Source of the DNA: a virus
Direction: 5' to 3' (one strand)
IMG/VR virus record: IMGVR_UViG_3300049617_000207
Coordinates: 1-64,000 of that record
Length of the DNA stretch: 64,000 bases
Under the pieces are notes generated by a model that did no database searches, was not told where the DNA came from, and saw only the letters and a list, made by a program, of their open reading frames with translations. The position numbers and the translations under genes are program-made. Below are positions 56,480 to 64,000 of this stretch, piece by piece (the first letter of the stretch is position 1; every line of letters begins with the position of its first letter).

Positions 56480-56734
56480 ATGCCATCCCCAAAGCGAATC
56501 GCCTCCGGCGTGATGGGCCGCCCTCGGACTCCCGAGACCGAGCGGCTCGTCGCGTACGGCCTGCACATCACGCCCGACAAGAAGAAGAAGCTCGTCGAGG
56601 TGAAGGACTTCGAGGGCGTCTCCATCCGCGAATGGATCGAGACGCAGATCGAACGCGCCTGGGTGAGCATGCAAGAACGCAAAGCCGAAGAGCGCGCCGA
56701 CAAGAAGCTCGGCCGCCAACGGATCGCAAGCTAA
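56480..56734 (+). CDS. small basic DNA-binding-type protein (RHH-like)
   Basis: 84 residues from ATG 56480 with GAAGGA five bases upstream. VAYGLHITPDKKKKLVEVKD then VSIREWIETQIERAW has the strand-helix-helix tone of ribbon-helix-helix proteins; the C-terminus is very basic. Candidate regulator. Confidence 0.55.
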   Translation: MPSPKRIASGVMGRPRTPETERLVAYGLHITPDKKKKLVEVKDFEGVSIREWIETQIERAWVSMQERKAEERADKKLGRQRIAS

Positions 56735-56743
56735 AGAAGCCCC

Positions 56744-56965
56744 GTGCGCGCGAAGAAGCCCGCGCCTTCGGTGCCCACTCCCGCCCCGCCGCCGGTCCCT
56801 CCACCGACGTGGCGCGAGCGAATCGCAACGGTCGCGAACGGCATCGGCCGAGCCCTAGCGTATCGCGAAGCCCTCAAGGGAAGCCTGCCGACCTTTCGGG
56901 TGGGGCGCCGCCTACTCGTCGGGGTCGCAGCCCTCGAACGTCTTCTCGGCGAGGCTATTGATTGA
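56744..56965 (+). CDS. excisionase-type HTH protein
   Basis: 73 residues. After a Pro-rich N-terminus, IGRALAYREALKGSLPTFRV then GRRLLVGVAALERLLG matches the MerR/excisionase-like fold (HTH_17). It could be a recombination directionality factor or a repressor. No integrase is present in the window. Confidence 0.65.
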   Translation: MRAKKPAPSVPTPAPPPVPPPTWRERIATVANGIGRALAYREALKGSLPTFRVGRRLLVGVAALERLLGEAID

Positions 56966-57130
56966 CAGCAAAAGAGCAGCGACCCCGCGGGATGTGAGAC
57001 CGCGGGGCCGCCCGCTATCCCCTCGGGTCTGCCGTGTGCCCCGAGGGCGAAGAGGCTCCCCCAATGCGGTGCCTACGGACACACGGGAGAAGCGCCTTCG
57101 TACGCGGCTCCTGTCGCACGCCGCGGCCCC
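56966..57130. terminator. intergenic hairpins between convergent genes
   Basis: Two strong stems: CCCCGCGG (56983-56990) with CCGCGGGG (57000-57007), and CCCTCGGG (57020-57027) with CCCGAGGG (57040-57047). Neither has a T-run. They lie between the plus-strand excisionase-type gene and the minus-strand lysozyme-like gene, so termination in both directions is plausible. Confidence 0.5.
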
Positions 57131-57847
57131 CTAGACTTCCGGCATGATCCGCGGGTGTCCTAGCGCGTCAGAAAAGTGGTTACAGAAGCACGCGACCGCC
57201 CGCGCGAACGTCCCCGAGGCAGCCGCGCCGGGATCGGGCAGCCCGAGCCGCTCGTACGCCCCCGCGGCGAGTGCGTAGCGGTTGAGCGACTGCGGCACCT
57301 CCGAGCCTTTCACGAGCGCGTCGGCCGCGGTAAGTAGCTCGGCGTACGTCGCGCAAAAGAGCGGCACGGAGTAGTGCGGATCGGCGAGCTTCTCGGCCCG
57401 CTGCGGCCACGTGAGCGCCGCCATGCCGGGCAGCGCGACCACGGTCGCCCCCGGCACCTGGCCCGGTCCCCAATCGGTGCCCTCGGGCGTCTGCGTCGGG
57501 TTCGTGTCGAGATAGTGCCCATTGCGGCAGGCGAGCGAAAACCGGCTCTCCGCGCACATCGCCGCGGCCAAGAAGTCGACCGGCACCCGGTACTCCGCCG
57601 CCCCGGCGGTTAGCTCGGCCGCGATAGCCTCGACCTCCATGCTATTGGGGGGGATCATGAGCACGCCGCGGATCGGCACGTCGAGGTGCAGCACGTGCGC
57701 GACGATGATTCCCTGTAGCGTCGCGTTCTTTACCGGCATCGGGCCGGACTGAAAGCCGTCGCGATGCCCGAACGCACGCTCAAGCTCGGCGACGACGTCG
57801 GCGATTCCCTGCGAGCCGGTCGTGGTGAGGATGATGGGCGAGGTCAT
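57131..57847 (-). CDS. lysozyme/lytic transglycosylase-like protein
   Basis: 238 residues. The middle (about 85-215) matches the lysozyme-like fold: FLAAAMCAESRFSLACRNGH with the catalytic-type Glu, DWGPGQVPGAT, then PHYSVPLFCATYAELLTAAD and NRYALAAGAYERLG. The first 80 residues are a separate alpha/beta part. No signal peptide. It could be an endolysin or a virion-borne wall-degrading enzyme. Confidence 0.65.
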   Translation of the reverse strand: MTSPIILTTTGSQGIADVVAELERAFGHRDGFQSGPMPVKNATLQGIIVAHVLHLDVPIRGVLMIPPNSMEVEAIAAELTAGAAEYRVPVDFLAAAMCAESRFSLACRNGHYLDTNPTQTPEGTDWGPGQVPGATVVALPGMAALTWPQRAEKLADPHYSVPLFCATYAELLTAADALVKGSEVPQSLNRYALAAGAYERLGLPDPGAAASGTFARAVACFCNHFSDALGHPRIMPEV

Positions 57848-58530
57848 GAAGCGAGACTCCCGATAGGCTTGGCGTGCTCGGCGTCGGCGGCGAAGGCCGC
57901 CTCCGCGTCGACGCCGGAGAGGTATTCAACAGCGAGGTACTCCAACGCTTGCGCGTCGGCGTTCTTGGCCCCGACTAGCTCGTGCTCGGTCAACAGCACG
58001 TCGAGCGCGCGCCGGACGATGTCGTATTGGCCTTGAAACAGCGTGAACGTGAGCTTCACCGGCGGCGCTTCGGTCGGCTCCGGCGCCATCACGCGCTCCA
58101 TCGCGGCAACGACGTCGGCGTCCGCGCGCATGAGCAGTTGGAGGTCCTCGATTTGACTCTGCGACTCCGGCAGCATGAGCGCGAGACTCTTGGCGTCCAC
58201 GCCCGCACGTAGTATTTCATCGACAAGCTCGGCGCGCTTGCGCGGATCGTCGTTGCCGCGCAGGCGATTGAGCGAGGCGAGCGCGATGTCGGCTTCCTTC
58301 TCGGAGACATCCCACACCTGACATTCACCTTCGGTGCGCCCGAGCTTCTGTAGCGCGAGCCGCCGGTGATGTCCGTCGAGCAGCATGTAACGGTCGCCGG
58401 TCGGCCGCACGATCATCGCCGGGTAATGGCCCGTGCGTTTGATGTTCGCCACGAGCTTCTTAAAGTCGGCCGCCGCAAGGACATTCGCGTTGCGTGGGTT
58501 CGGGTCGAGCCGGTCGAGCCGGAGCATCAT
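57844..58530 (-). CDS. ParB-like nuclease-domain protein
   Basis: 228 residues from ATG 58530 (MMLRLDRLDPNP). N-terminal ParB/Srx-type domain: NANVLAAADFKKLVANIKRT, YMLLDGHHRRLALQKLG. The remainder is helical with VDEILRAGVDAKSLALMLP. It overlaps the DHH gene by four bases. Such stand-alone ParB-like proteins in phages are often DNA-binding or nuclease-like rather than partition factors. Confidence 0.8.
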   Translation of the reverse strand: MMLRLDRLDPNPRNANVLAAADFKKLVANIKRTGHYPAMIVRPTGDRYMLLDGHHRRLALQKLGRTEGECQVWDVSEKEADIALASLNRLRGNDDPRKRAELVDEILRAGVDAKSLALMLPESQSQIEDLQLLMRADADVVAAMERVMAPEPTEAPPVKLTFTLFQGQYDIVRRALDVLLTEHELVGAKNADAQALEYLAVEYLSGVDAEAAFAADAEHAKPIGSLAS

Positions 58531-59357
58531 GTCCCGTCGCCCTCCCAATTCCGATTTCGCTGGAAGCCCGCGGCGCGTGGATGGCCGCCGCCGCCGTAGC
58601 TCTCTGCGATTTTGCTCACGTCGACGTCGCCGACGGATCGCAGCGAGAAGACGCGCCCTTTCTCCGTATCGAAATAGCAAGCCGCGAACGGCTCGCCCAC
58701 GGCCATCGCGTTGCCTGCATCGCTAATGAGCGTGATCGGCAGGTTTGCGACCGGCACGTCGTATCCGCCGATGACCATGCGACGGCGCGTGATCGGCACG
58801 AGCATCGCGACATCCGCTAACTGCTTACGCTCTAACGAAACGCCCTCGCGCCGCAGCGATTCCACCGGGCGGCGCATTAGCTCATCCCACGTCGCGAAGT
58901 CCTGCGGATACGACGAGAGGGCGGCGAAGATTTCGCGCGTGCCCGGCAACGCGAACCGCCACAAGTCGCGGTCCTCGATGTGGAGCAGTAACGGCGGAGG
59001 CGGCCCGGAGTGAAACCACGACCACGCAAGGATGGCGCCGGAGTTTTCCATGCGGAAGACGGCCGCGGCTCCATCCCCTCCCCACTCGCCATGCGCGTCG
59101 GGAAGAAAGCACAAGTCCGCTTCGGCCGTCTTGTGATGATCGAGCACGAGCAGCGTCCGGCACGACGCGATCATCTTTTCGAGCACGGGCCGCGGGTACG
59201 AGAAGTCGACGATGACGACGTCGCGGCCGGTAACGTCGGGCGGATCGAACCCGAAGACGCCGCCGACAAATTCGGTGTTTGCGTGCGCCGCGTGAACGGC
59301 CCAGGCCGCCGCGAAGCCGTCGAAGCACGGGCTATGGAAAATGCACAGGCGCCTCAA
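58527..59357 (-). CDS. DHH-family phosphoesterase
   Basis: 276 residues from TTG 59357 with GCGGAGGA upstream. Motifs: SPCFDGFAAAWA (first Asp), VIVDFSYPR, LLVLDHHKTA (DHH at about 72-74) and GGGGHPRAAGF near the C-terminus (DHHA1). The family includes nanoRNases, pAp phosphatases, c-di-AMP hydrolases and RecJ. It could recycle short RNA or destroy cyclic-nucleotide alarm signals of host defence; the latter is inference. Confidence 0.9.
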   Translation of the reverse strand: MRRLCIFHSPCFDGFAAAWAVHAAHANTEFVGGVFGFDPPDVTGRDVVIVDFSYPRPVLEKMIASCRTLLVLDHHKTAEADLCFLPDAHGEWGGDGAAAVFRMENSGAILAWSWFHSGPPPPLLLHIEDRDLWRFALPGTREIFAALSSYPQDFATWDELMRRPVESLRREGVSLERKQLADVAMLVPITRRRMVIGGYDVPVANLPITLISDAGNAMAVGEPFAACYFDTEKGRVFSLRSVGDVDVSKIAESYGGGGHPRAAGFQRNRNWEGDGT

Positions 59358-59647
59358 ATGACGTCCTCCGCGCGCGTCACGAGCCCGTCGCCCTCCACGA
59401 GCATGACGTCGGAGAGGAACGTGCAGCGCAGCGCGCAGGATCGGCCGGTACGCATGTGCGTGCCCCACCGCCACTCTTCCCGGTTCACGACCGGCTGCAG
59501 CCTGCGCGCGCAGCGCGGGCAGCGTCCGCAGGCAATCAGGATCGCCCGGCGCAGGCGCAGCGCCGCGTGCCGCCGCACGAGCAGCCACGTGCGTAGCGCC
59601 CCGTGAGGCGGCATCGCGACCTCGGTTAAGATCGGCGCGCCGGTCAC
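59354..59647 (-). CDS. zinc-containing hypothetical protein
   Basis: 97 residues. CGRCPRCARRL at about 40-50 and a later SCALRCTF give four to five Cys. Basic N-terminus with several Arg. Overlaps at both ends. No family was recognised. Confidence 0.55.
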   Translation of the reverse strand: MTGAPILTEVAMPPHGALRTWLLVRRHAALRLRRAILIACGRCPRCARRLQPVVNREEWRWGTHMRTGRSCALRCTFLSDVMLVEGDGLVTRAEDVI

Positions 59648-60021
59648 AGGCGCTCGCCCGTGGGCGCCCGGCGGGGGATCGGCGACTTCGACCGGGCGAC
59701 GATAGCGGCCCAGGCGCGCGATTCCGCGGCGGGCGGCACGCGGATCGTCCCCTTGGCCTCAAGCTCGCGCCCGAGCAGCCGCCCGTCGTAGACCTCGTGG
59801 CAGCCCCAACACCCACGGATCGCCACGTCCACGTGATCCCACGCCTTTGCGCACTCCGCGCGCCGGTAGACGTGGCACGTCGCGGCGGAGACGCTCGTAC
59901 ACCGGCGCCACGCGCCGCCCGCCCGGAGCTTCTCGAAGGCGCATTGCGGACCATCCCGCGCGAGCACCGCCGCCCGCTGCGCATCCTCGCGCTGCCGGGT
60001 GTCGTCGGTCTTGGGCTTCAT
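59644..60021 (-). CDS. HNH-like endonuclease
   Basis: 125 residues from ATG 60021. AAVLARDGPQCAFEKLRAGG, then ATCHVYRRAECAKAWDHVDV and IRGCWGCHEVYDGR follow the HNH order (Cys, HxxxR, CxxCHxxYD). Such small HNH proteins occur near replication or packaging genes. Confidence 0.6.
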   Translation of the reverse strand: MKPKTDDTRQREDAQRAAVLARDGPQCAFEKLRAGGAWRRCTSVSAATCHVYRRAECAKAWDHVDVAIRGCWGCHEVYDGRLLGRELEAKGTIRVPPAAESRAWAAIVARSKSPIPRRAPTGERL

Positions 60022-60035
60022 CCCGTTGCCCCGCC

Positions 60036-60371
60036 TCACGACGTGCCCGCCCGCAGCGACGTGCCCGCCCGCCCGGCCGCGGCCCACGGCGCGGCGGTGT
60101 CGGCCATCCGGTCGGGGCCGAGGCTTACCTCGGTGAGCGCCGGTAGCTCGCCGAGTACCTCGACGGCATCGACGAGGTCGCGTGTCACCCCGCCGAGCTT
60201 GCGGATCGCCTGGCGCATACTGCGCAGCGCGAAGAACCCGGCCTCGCTAATCTCGAAGGTGGACACCCGCGCGCCGCACCGCAAGCACTTGCGCCGACGC
60301 CGGATGATGTTCCCTAAGAGCTTGCGCGAGTCGATGACGCTCGTGTCGCCGCCGCAGGTATCGCAGGTCAT
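60036..60371 (-). CDS. NrdR-like zinc-ribbon protein
   Basis: 111 residues from ATG 60371. MTCDTCGGDTSVIDSRKLLG, then RRRRKCLRCGARVSTFE matches the NrdR N-terminal ribbon. It lacks the ATP-cone domain, having instead a helical C-terminus. It may act as a small DNA-binding regulator. Confidence 0.75.
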   Translation of the reverse strand: MTCDTCGGDTSVIDSRKLLGNIIRRRRKCLRCGARVSTFEISEAGFFALRSMRQAIRKLGGVTRDLVDAVEVLGELPALTEVSLGPDRMADTAAPWAAAGRAGTSLRAGTS

Positions 60372-60763
60372 TGGGCCGCCCCGCGCCATACGGTGAGCTT
60401 CTTGCCGTGCGTCACCGGCCGGTCGCTCCGCACGACGGTCATCGTGTCGACGATAACGCCTTGGCGGGAGAGCGTGCGAAAGAGCGTGCCCGCGGCCTGC
60501 CGGTCTTTTGGCACGTCGATGTCCGCGCGGCCCGCGAGTAGCTCGTCGACCCGGTCCCACACATCGTCGGAGGTGAACGCCTCGCCGAGCCCCGCGCGTT
60601 CGCTAATCGCTTGCGACACGAGCGCAAGCCAGGCCGGATCGGCCTTGAGCGACGCGACGGCGACGGCGCGCTCCGTCACCTCGCGAGTCTTGGCCTTATT
60701 CCTCGTCCGAGTCGAGTTGGGCTTCGGCCTCGTAGACCAGGCGAAGAGATTCGGTTGCTCCAT
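60368..60763 (-). CDS. hypothetical protein
   Basis: 131 residues from ATG 60763 (MEQPNLFAWS). A basic linker, then WLALVSQAISERAGLGEAFT, DDVWDRVDELLAG and TLFRTLSRQGVIVDT look like a winged-helix domain. Possibly DNA-binding. Confidence 0.6.
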   Translation of the reverse strand: MEQPNLFAWSTRPKPNSTRTRNKAKTREVTERAVAVASLKADPAWLALVSQAISERAGLGEAFTSDDVWDRVDELLAGRADIDVPKDRQAAGTLFRTLSRQGVIVDTMTVVRSDRPVTHGKKLTVWRGAAQ

Positions 60764-61040
60764 CCGTGGGCGTACCTTTCTCACCCATCCGTGGGCGAGC
60801 GTGCGGGCTGCTCGAAATGTGGTAGTGGCCCTCGGGACACGGGCCGTAGGCGTGGAAGTATCCCCGCATCGCGGGGTTGAGCCGCCCGATGTAGACCTCG
60901 GCCTGCCACATCGTGTAGAAGCGGCGCTTCGGGCGGTTGATCCGCGGGTTCATACAGGCCCGCGCGGGCCGCGCGGGCGCCACGTAGGGGATGCCGTGCC
61001 GGTTGCGCGGGAGCGCCCCGTCCGTGGGTGATCCGAACAT
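60696..61040 (-). CDS. hypothetical protein
   Basis: 114 residues from ATG 61040 (or GTG 61043), overlapping the helicase stop. Basic N-terminus, MNPRINRPKRRFYTMWQAEV and an acidic end. It overlaps the next gene by about 68 bases. No family was recognised. Confidence 0.5.
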   Translation of the reverse strand: MFGSPTDGALPRNRHGIPYVAPARPARACMNPRINRPKRRFYTMWQAEVYIGRLNPAMRGYFHAYGPCPEGHYHISSSPHARPRMGEKGTPTDGATESLRLVYEAEAQLDSDEE

Positions 61041-62794
61041 CACGACGCCTTACGACGCGGCGCGCGGATCGTCCCGCGGGCGAGCCCTAGCATGATCGCA
61101 TCGAGCGCCTCGATGGCCTCGTGCTTGGTCATGGTCGCGCTCGCCTCCACGTTGAACCGCCGCAGCGCCGCGCGCTGCTTCGCGGTCGCCGGTTCGCTGC
61201 GCCACTTCGCGTTCTTGTCCACGAAGATGCGCAGGTCGCCGCGGAAGTCCCGCACCCAAAGCTCGGCCTGCGCGAAGGCGAACCGAATCTCGTTATGCAC
61301 GCCGAGCGTCTCGTCGCGTGCGCCCTTGCGCGAGAGCGTCACCGTGTATTTGCCCAAGAGGTCGCCGCGGATCGTGACCGCCTCATTGCGCAAGTTTAGC
61401 CGGTACACATCGTCGCCCACCGGCGTCCACACCATATACGTGAACGCATCGAGCGTCGAGGGCATCGGCGGCGGCAGGAACATGTCGACCGGCACGTAGG
61501 TATGTTTTTCACGCGCGCGCTCCATGAGGTGCCGCACGAGCACGCCCATTTGCTCGGACTCACTTACCCCCGAGAGACGCGCGAGCATGCCCGCATCGTT
61601 GACGAGTGCGGCCACGAGCGGGTTATCGTTCATGAGGGCGGCGTGCTTGGCCGCGACGGCCACGACGGACCTGCCGCCCAGGTTGAAGGTCGGCGGCAGC
61701 CCGAGCAGCGTCGGCAGGTTCATAATCGAGTGGCGGCGCGTGGCATCGACAATGTCGATAACGGCGGCTTTTTTCTTGCCGGGGAAGAGGCGCGTGGCGC
61801 GCCCAATCATTTGACAATACAAAACGGGAGACTTCGTCGGCCGCGCGATGATGACGACCTCTAGGCTCGGCTCGTCCCAACCTTCGCAAAGCACGCCGCA
61901 ATTTGTCACAACGTCGTACGCGCCGTCGGTGAAGCCTGCGATGATCGCGCCCCGTTCGTCCTGATCGGTCGTGCCGTCGAGGTGCGCGGCGTTGAATCCG
62001 GCAAGAGAGAACATTTCCGCTAAGTGCTGCGAGTGCGCGACCGATGCGGCGAAGACGACGGCTTTGCGGCCGGGCGTGATGTCTTTGTAGGCGGCAATGA
62101 CGCGGGCGTTTCTCTCTGCGGTATCGACCGCGTTTGAGAGTTGGCCTGCGTTAAAGTCGCCTGCGACCGTCTTGACCGCATCGAGCGAGGTCTTCGTTTC
62201 CACCCGATAGCCTGCGAGCGGTACGAGTGCGCCGAGTTTCGTTAGCTCCGCGATGCCGATGCTGTAGGCGATAGCGTCATACGTGGCATCGAGCCCCACG
62301 TTATCCGAACGCTTGGGCGTAGCCGTCACGCCGACGTGGAGCGGGCCGCTCTGCGCGGTCACGCCGAAGGCGATGTAAATCTCCTGATAACTCGCGGACG
62401 GCGCGTGATGGCACTCGTCGGTCACGATGAGCGCCGGGACGCCCCACCGGCTCGCGAAGTCCGCCAGGCGCGCGCCTTGGAGGGTCTGCACGGAGGCTAC
62501 GCACACGCGATCCATCGGAGTCGCCCGGCTCTCGGCCTTCTCGATGCCTACCATCTCGCCCGGATTCTCACCGAGGTACTTTGCGCGCGCCTGCTGGACG
62601 AGTTCGTCCCGGTGCGCGAGAATCAGGATGCGGTCGGTCGGCCGTAAGCCGAGCCGCTTCCCTAAATGCGAGAAGAGGATCGTCTTTCCGGCGCCCGTGC
62701 TCATCGCGACGACCACGCGCCGCGCGCCGCGGGCGATGTGGTCGGCGACCGCGTCGAGTGCGGCGACTTGGTAGGGGCGAAGCGCGTAGGGCAT
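61040..62794 (-). CDS. superfamily 2 DNA helicase
   Basis: 584 residues from ATG 62794 with GGAGGA. Motifs: I MSTGAGKT (about 30-37), Ia LILAHRDELV, II TDECHHAP (DECH box), III VGVTATPKR, IV/V around VVTNCGVLCEGWDEP, VI CQMIGRATR (about 326-334). The architecture is that of DEAD/ResIII-type phage helicases used in replication or branch migration. The C-terminal 200 residues are extra and unassigned. Confidence 0.93.
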   Translation of the reverse strand: MPYALRPYQVAALDAVADHIARGARRVVVAMSTGAGKTILFSHLGKRLGLRPTDRILILAHRDELVQQARAKYLGENPGEMVGIEKAESRATPMDRVCVASVQTLQGARLADFASRWGVPALIVTDECHHAPSASYQEIYIAFGVTAQSGPLHVGVTATPKRSDNVGLDATYDAIAYSIGIAELTKLGALVPLAGYRVETKTSLDAVKTVAGDFNAGQLSNAVDTAERNARVIAAYKDITPGRKAVVFAASVAHSQHLAEMFSLAGFNAAHLDGTTDQDERGAIIAGFTDGAYDVVTNCGVLCEGWDEPSLEVVIIARPTKSPVLYCQMIGRATRLFPGKKKAAVIDIVDATRRHSIMNLPTLLGLPPTFNLGGRSVVAVAAKHAALMNDNPLVAALVNDAGMLARLSGVSESEQMGVLVRHLMERAREKHTYVPVDMFLPPPMPSTLDAFTYMVWTPVGDDVYRLNLRNEAVTIRGDLLGKYTVTLSRKGARDETLGVHNEIRFAFAQAELWVRDFRGDLRIFVDKNAKWRSEPATAKQRAALRRFNVEASATMTKHEAIEALDAIMLGLARGTIRAPRRKAS

Positions 62795-62813
62795 GTGGTA
62801 TCCTCCGGGGACG

Positions 62814-62842
62814 ATGATACCATATAGCGCGCCGCAAGTCAA
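62814..62842 (-). promoter_or_regulatory. sigma-70 promoter for the helicase operon
   Basis: TTGACT, 17-base spacer TGCGGCGCGCTATATGG, TATCAT. GGTGCCCC seven bases upstream of the -35. The leader is short, with a good ribosome site. Confidence 0.85.
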
Positions 62843-62893
62843 ATGATGCGGGGCACCGCTCCGACTGTTTTCCCGCGCCTGGGGCGCCGTGTC

Positions 62894-63091
62894 CTACACG
62901 CGGGCAGCCACTTTTAGGATGCGGTGCGCGTTTAACTGAAAGCCGACCGCGGCCTCGCTGACACGCTCGCCAAACCGGCTATTGAAACCGGCCGTCACTT
63001 CGCGCAGCGTCATGGACGGGTAGTTGTCGCGCAGATAGGAGATGCGTTCGCCATCCGTGGGACCCCACCGTATTTGAGGAGTTCTTCGCAT
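62894..63091 (-). CDS. small HTH-type protein
   Basis: 65 residues. GERISYLRDNYPSMTLREVT, then FNSRFGERVSEAAVGFQLNA has a Myb/SANT-like three-helix pattern found in small phage regulators and beside HNH nucleases. It lies upstream of the helicase promoter. Confidence 0.55.
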   Translation of the reverse strand: MRRTPQIRWGPTDGERISYLRDNYPSMTLREVTAGFNSRFGERVSEAAVGFQLNAHRILKVAARV

Positions 63092-63181
63092 GGACGAAGA
63101 TCGTTCGTGCTAAAGTCTAGCTCCGCCTGGTTATCGGGCCGCCCGCGCCGTTAGTTAGTTAGTGCGGTGCCCCGGTTCACC

Positions 63182-63210
63182 TTGCATTTCGCGCGCTACT
63201 CTGTTAGGAT
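63182..63210 (+). promoter_or_regulatory. sigma-70 promoter giving a leaderless mRNA
   Basis: TTGCAT, 17-base spacer TTCGCGCGCTACTCTGT, TAGGAT, then seven bases and ATG 63218. GGTGCCCC eight bases upstream of the -35. Confidence 0.8.
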
Positions 63211-63217
63211 TGGTGAC

Positions 63218-63787
63218 ATGATGACCCTACCCGCTACCGTCGACGACGCGCACCGTAAAGACGCACTCCGGCAAACCCTGCGCGCACTCGTGGCCGCAGG
63301 CGACACCGCCTCCGTGAAAGAGATAGGCAAAGAAGCCTACGCCACGTGTGCTCGCCTGGCAAACGAGATGCGTCCGCACAAAGACACGCTTGACGTCGTG
63401 CAAGACGTCATTTTAGAGCTTCTCGTCAATGATGGCCGCGAAGCCGTCAACGATCCCGACTTCGTGATCGCCCTCGAAGAGAAGAAGAGCGCGCGGCCGA
63501 TAACGGACCAGGCGGCGCTCTACGACGCGCTCCACGCCCTCACCGTCGACGGCGAGCCGATTCCCGAGGAGCTTCTACGTGAAGCCGCCTACATCGACTT
63601 GCCGCCGCCGCCGCTCCCGGCCAAAGTCACGAATCTCACAAAGATAAAGCCCTTAATCAAACGCTTCGGCAAGCCTATCCAAGACGCTATCGACGCATGC
63701 GTCTCGTATTCACCAAGCCCGCGGCGCCTGATATTCCGCCCGAAAGAAAAACATGCTGGAAACCCAATTAACGCCCTTACTCACTAA
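63218..63787 (+). CDS. hypothetical protein upstream of the ERF recombinase
   Basis: 189 residues from ATG 63218 (or 63221). Helical N-terminal half (RQTLRALVAAGDTASVKEIG), Pro-rich link (PPPPLP), then KVTNLTKIKPLIKRFGKPIQ. No family was recognised. It overlaps the ERF gene start. Confidence 0.6.
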   Translation: MMTLPATVDDAHRKDALRQTLRALVAAGDTASVKEIGKEAYATCARLANEMRPHKDTLDVVQDVILELLVNDGREAVNDPDFVIALEEKKSARPITDQAALYDALHALTVDGEPIPEELLREAAYIDLPPPPLPAKVTNLTKIKPLIKRFGKPIQDAIDACVSYSPSPRRLIFRPKEKHAGNPINALTH

Positions 63788-64000
63788 CGCCCTCGTCTCG
63801 CCCCGCCACTCCGACGTCCACACGAAAATCCGCGCCGTCTGCGATGCCGTGGGCAACATGAGCAAAGAGAGCCAAGGCCCCGGCTATAAATTCGTGTCCT
63901 ACGATTCGACGATGCAAGCCATTCGGCCGCACCTCTCCGCGCATCGGCTGCGCATTAAATTCTCGGAAGTCTCGTGCAGCGTCGACCCGAGCCTTAAAAC
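63753..64000 (+). CDS. ERF-type single-strand annealing recombinase, truncated at window end
   Basis: 82 codons visible from ATG 63753. VHTKIRAVCDAVGNMSKESQ, GPGYKFVSYDSTMQAIRPHL and LSAHRLRIKF match the start of the ERF superfamily (phage P22 Erf and relatives). It promotes annealing of complementary ssDNA in phage recombination. The rest lies beyond the right edge. Confidence 0.8.
   Translation, partial: MLETQLTPLLTNALVSPRHSDVHTKIRAVCDAVGNMSKESQGPGYKFVSYDSTMQAIRPHLSAHRLRIKFSEVSCSVDPSLK

Overview
The window is a contiguous stretch of a GC-rich tailed double-stranded DNA phage (Caudoviricetes) or prophage. It carries the head genes (portal, MuF-type head protein, prohead protease, major capsid protein, head-tail connectors), both likely terminase subunits, and an early/replication block (single-strand binding protein, helicase, ERF recombinase, ParB-like proteins). 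A ParA/ribbon-helix-helix partition locus is present and no integrase is visible, which suggests that the element may persist as a plasmid (phage-plasmid), although an integrase could lie outside the window. The host cannot be named. The promoters are ordinary sigma-70 type and the codon use is strongly G/C-ending.

Layout. (1) 1-22,100, minus strand: the head module, read right to left: portal, tRNA-Gly, small head protein, MuF-type protein, a 2,300-residue multidomain protein, several related multidomain proteins, prohead protease, major capsid protein, connectors and a gp10-like neck protein. Tail genes must lie off the left edge. (2) 22,200-32,600, plus strand: about thirty mostly tiny, overlapping genes (DUF932 protein, CsrA, DUF3310 protein, many zinc-ribbon proteins, a SWIM-like protein). 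They are interrupted by a structured RNA gene candidate (27,464-27,601) and a short minus-strand operon (27,607-28,857). (3) 32,690-44,200, minus strand: membrane and lysis-type candidates, large terminase, a DNA methyltransferase with a frameshift, many small proteins and the probable small terminase. (4) 44,200-47,400: partition locus with repeated short sites. (5) 47,400-55,400, minus strand: small genes, each behind a near-identical promoter, an Uma2-like nuclease, an OmpR-type DNA-binding protein and two IS200/IS605-type elements (one with an intact TnpB). (6) 55,400-64,000: ssb, a YozE-like protein and an excisionase-like protein on the plus strand; lysozyme-like protein, ParB-like protein, DHH phosphoesterase, HNH-like nuclease, NrdR-like zinc ribbon and helicase on the minus strand; then plus-strand genes ending in a truncated ERF recombinase.

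Most interesting. First, the 2,300-residue protein and its neighbours are strings of effector-like domains (ADP-ribosyltransferase-like, papain-like peptidase, GNAT, two ParB-like, zinc ribbon, zincin metallopeptidase, zeta-like kinase, degenerate kinase). The domains are separated by a recurring linker built on TLADIMK followed by a Gly-rich tract. This fits the polyvalent-protein concept, and the regular linkers suggest processing into separate domains. Second, a TnpB cassette follows an intact gene, and just beyond the cassette sits a second, diverged copy of that gene's last 28 or so codons. The arrangement looks like a homing element that restores the 3' end of its target. Third, a repeated promoter design (a GGTGCCCC box, TTGACT, TTCCAGCGCGC spacer, -10) often places the -10 only 6-7 bases before ATG and so predicts leaderless early mRNAs. 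Fourth, an orphan promoter, structured RNA and terminator unit.

Limits: everything here comes from reading the sequence. No homology search or folding program was run. Starts were chosen by Shine-Dalgarno sequence, overlap and homology sense, and are uncertain for many small genes.
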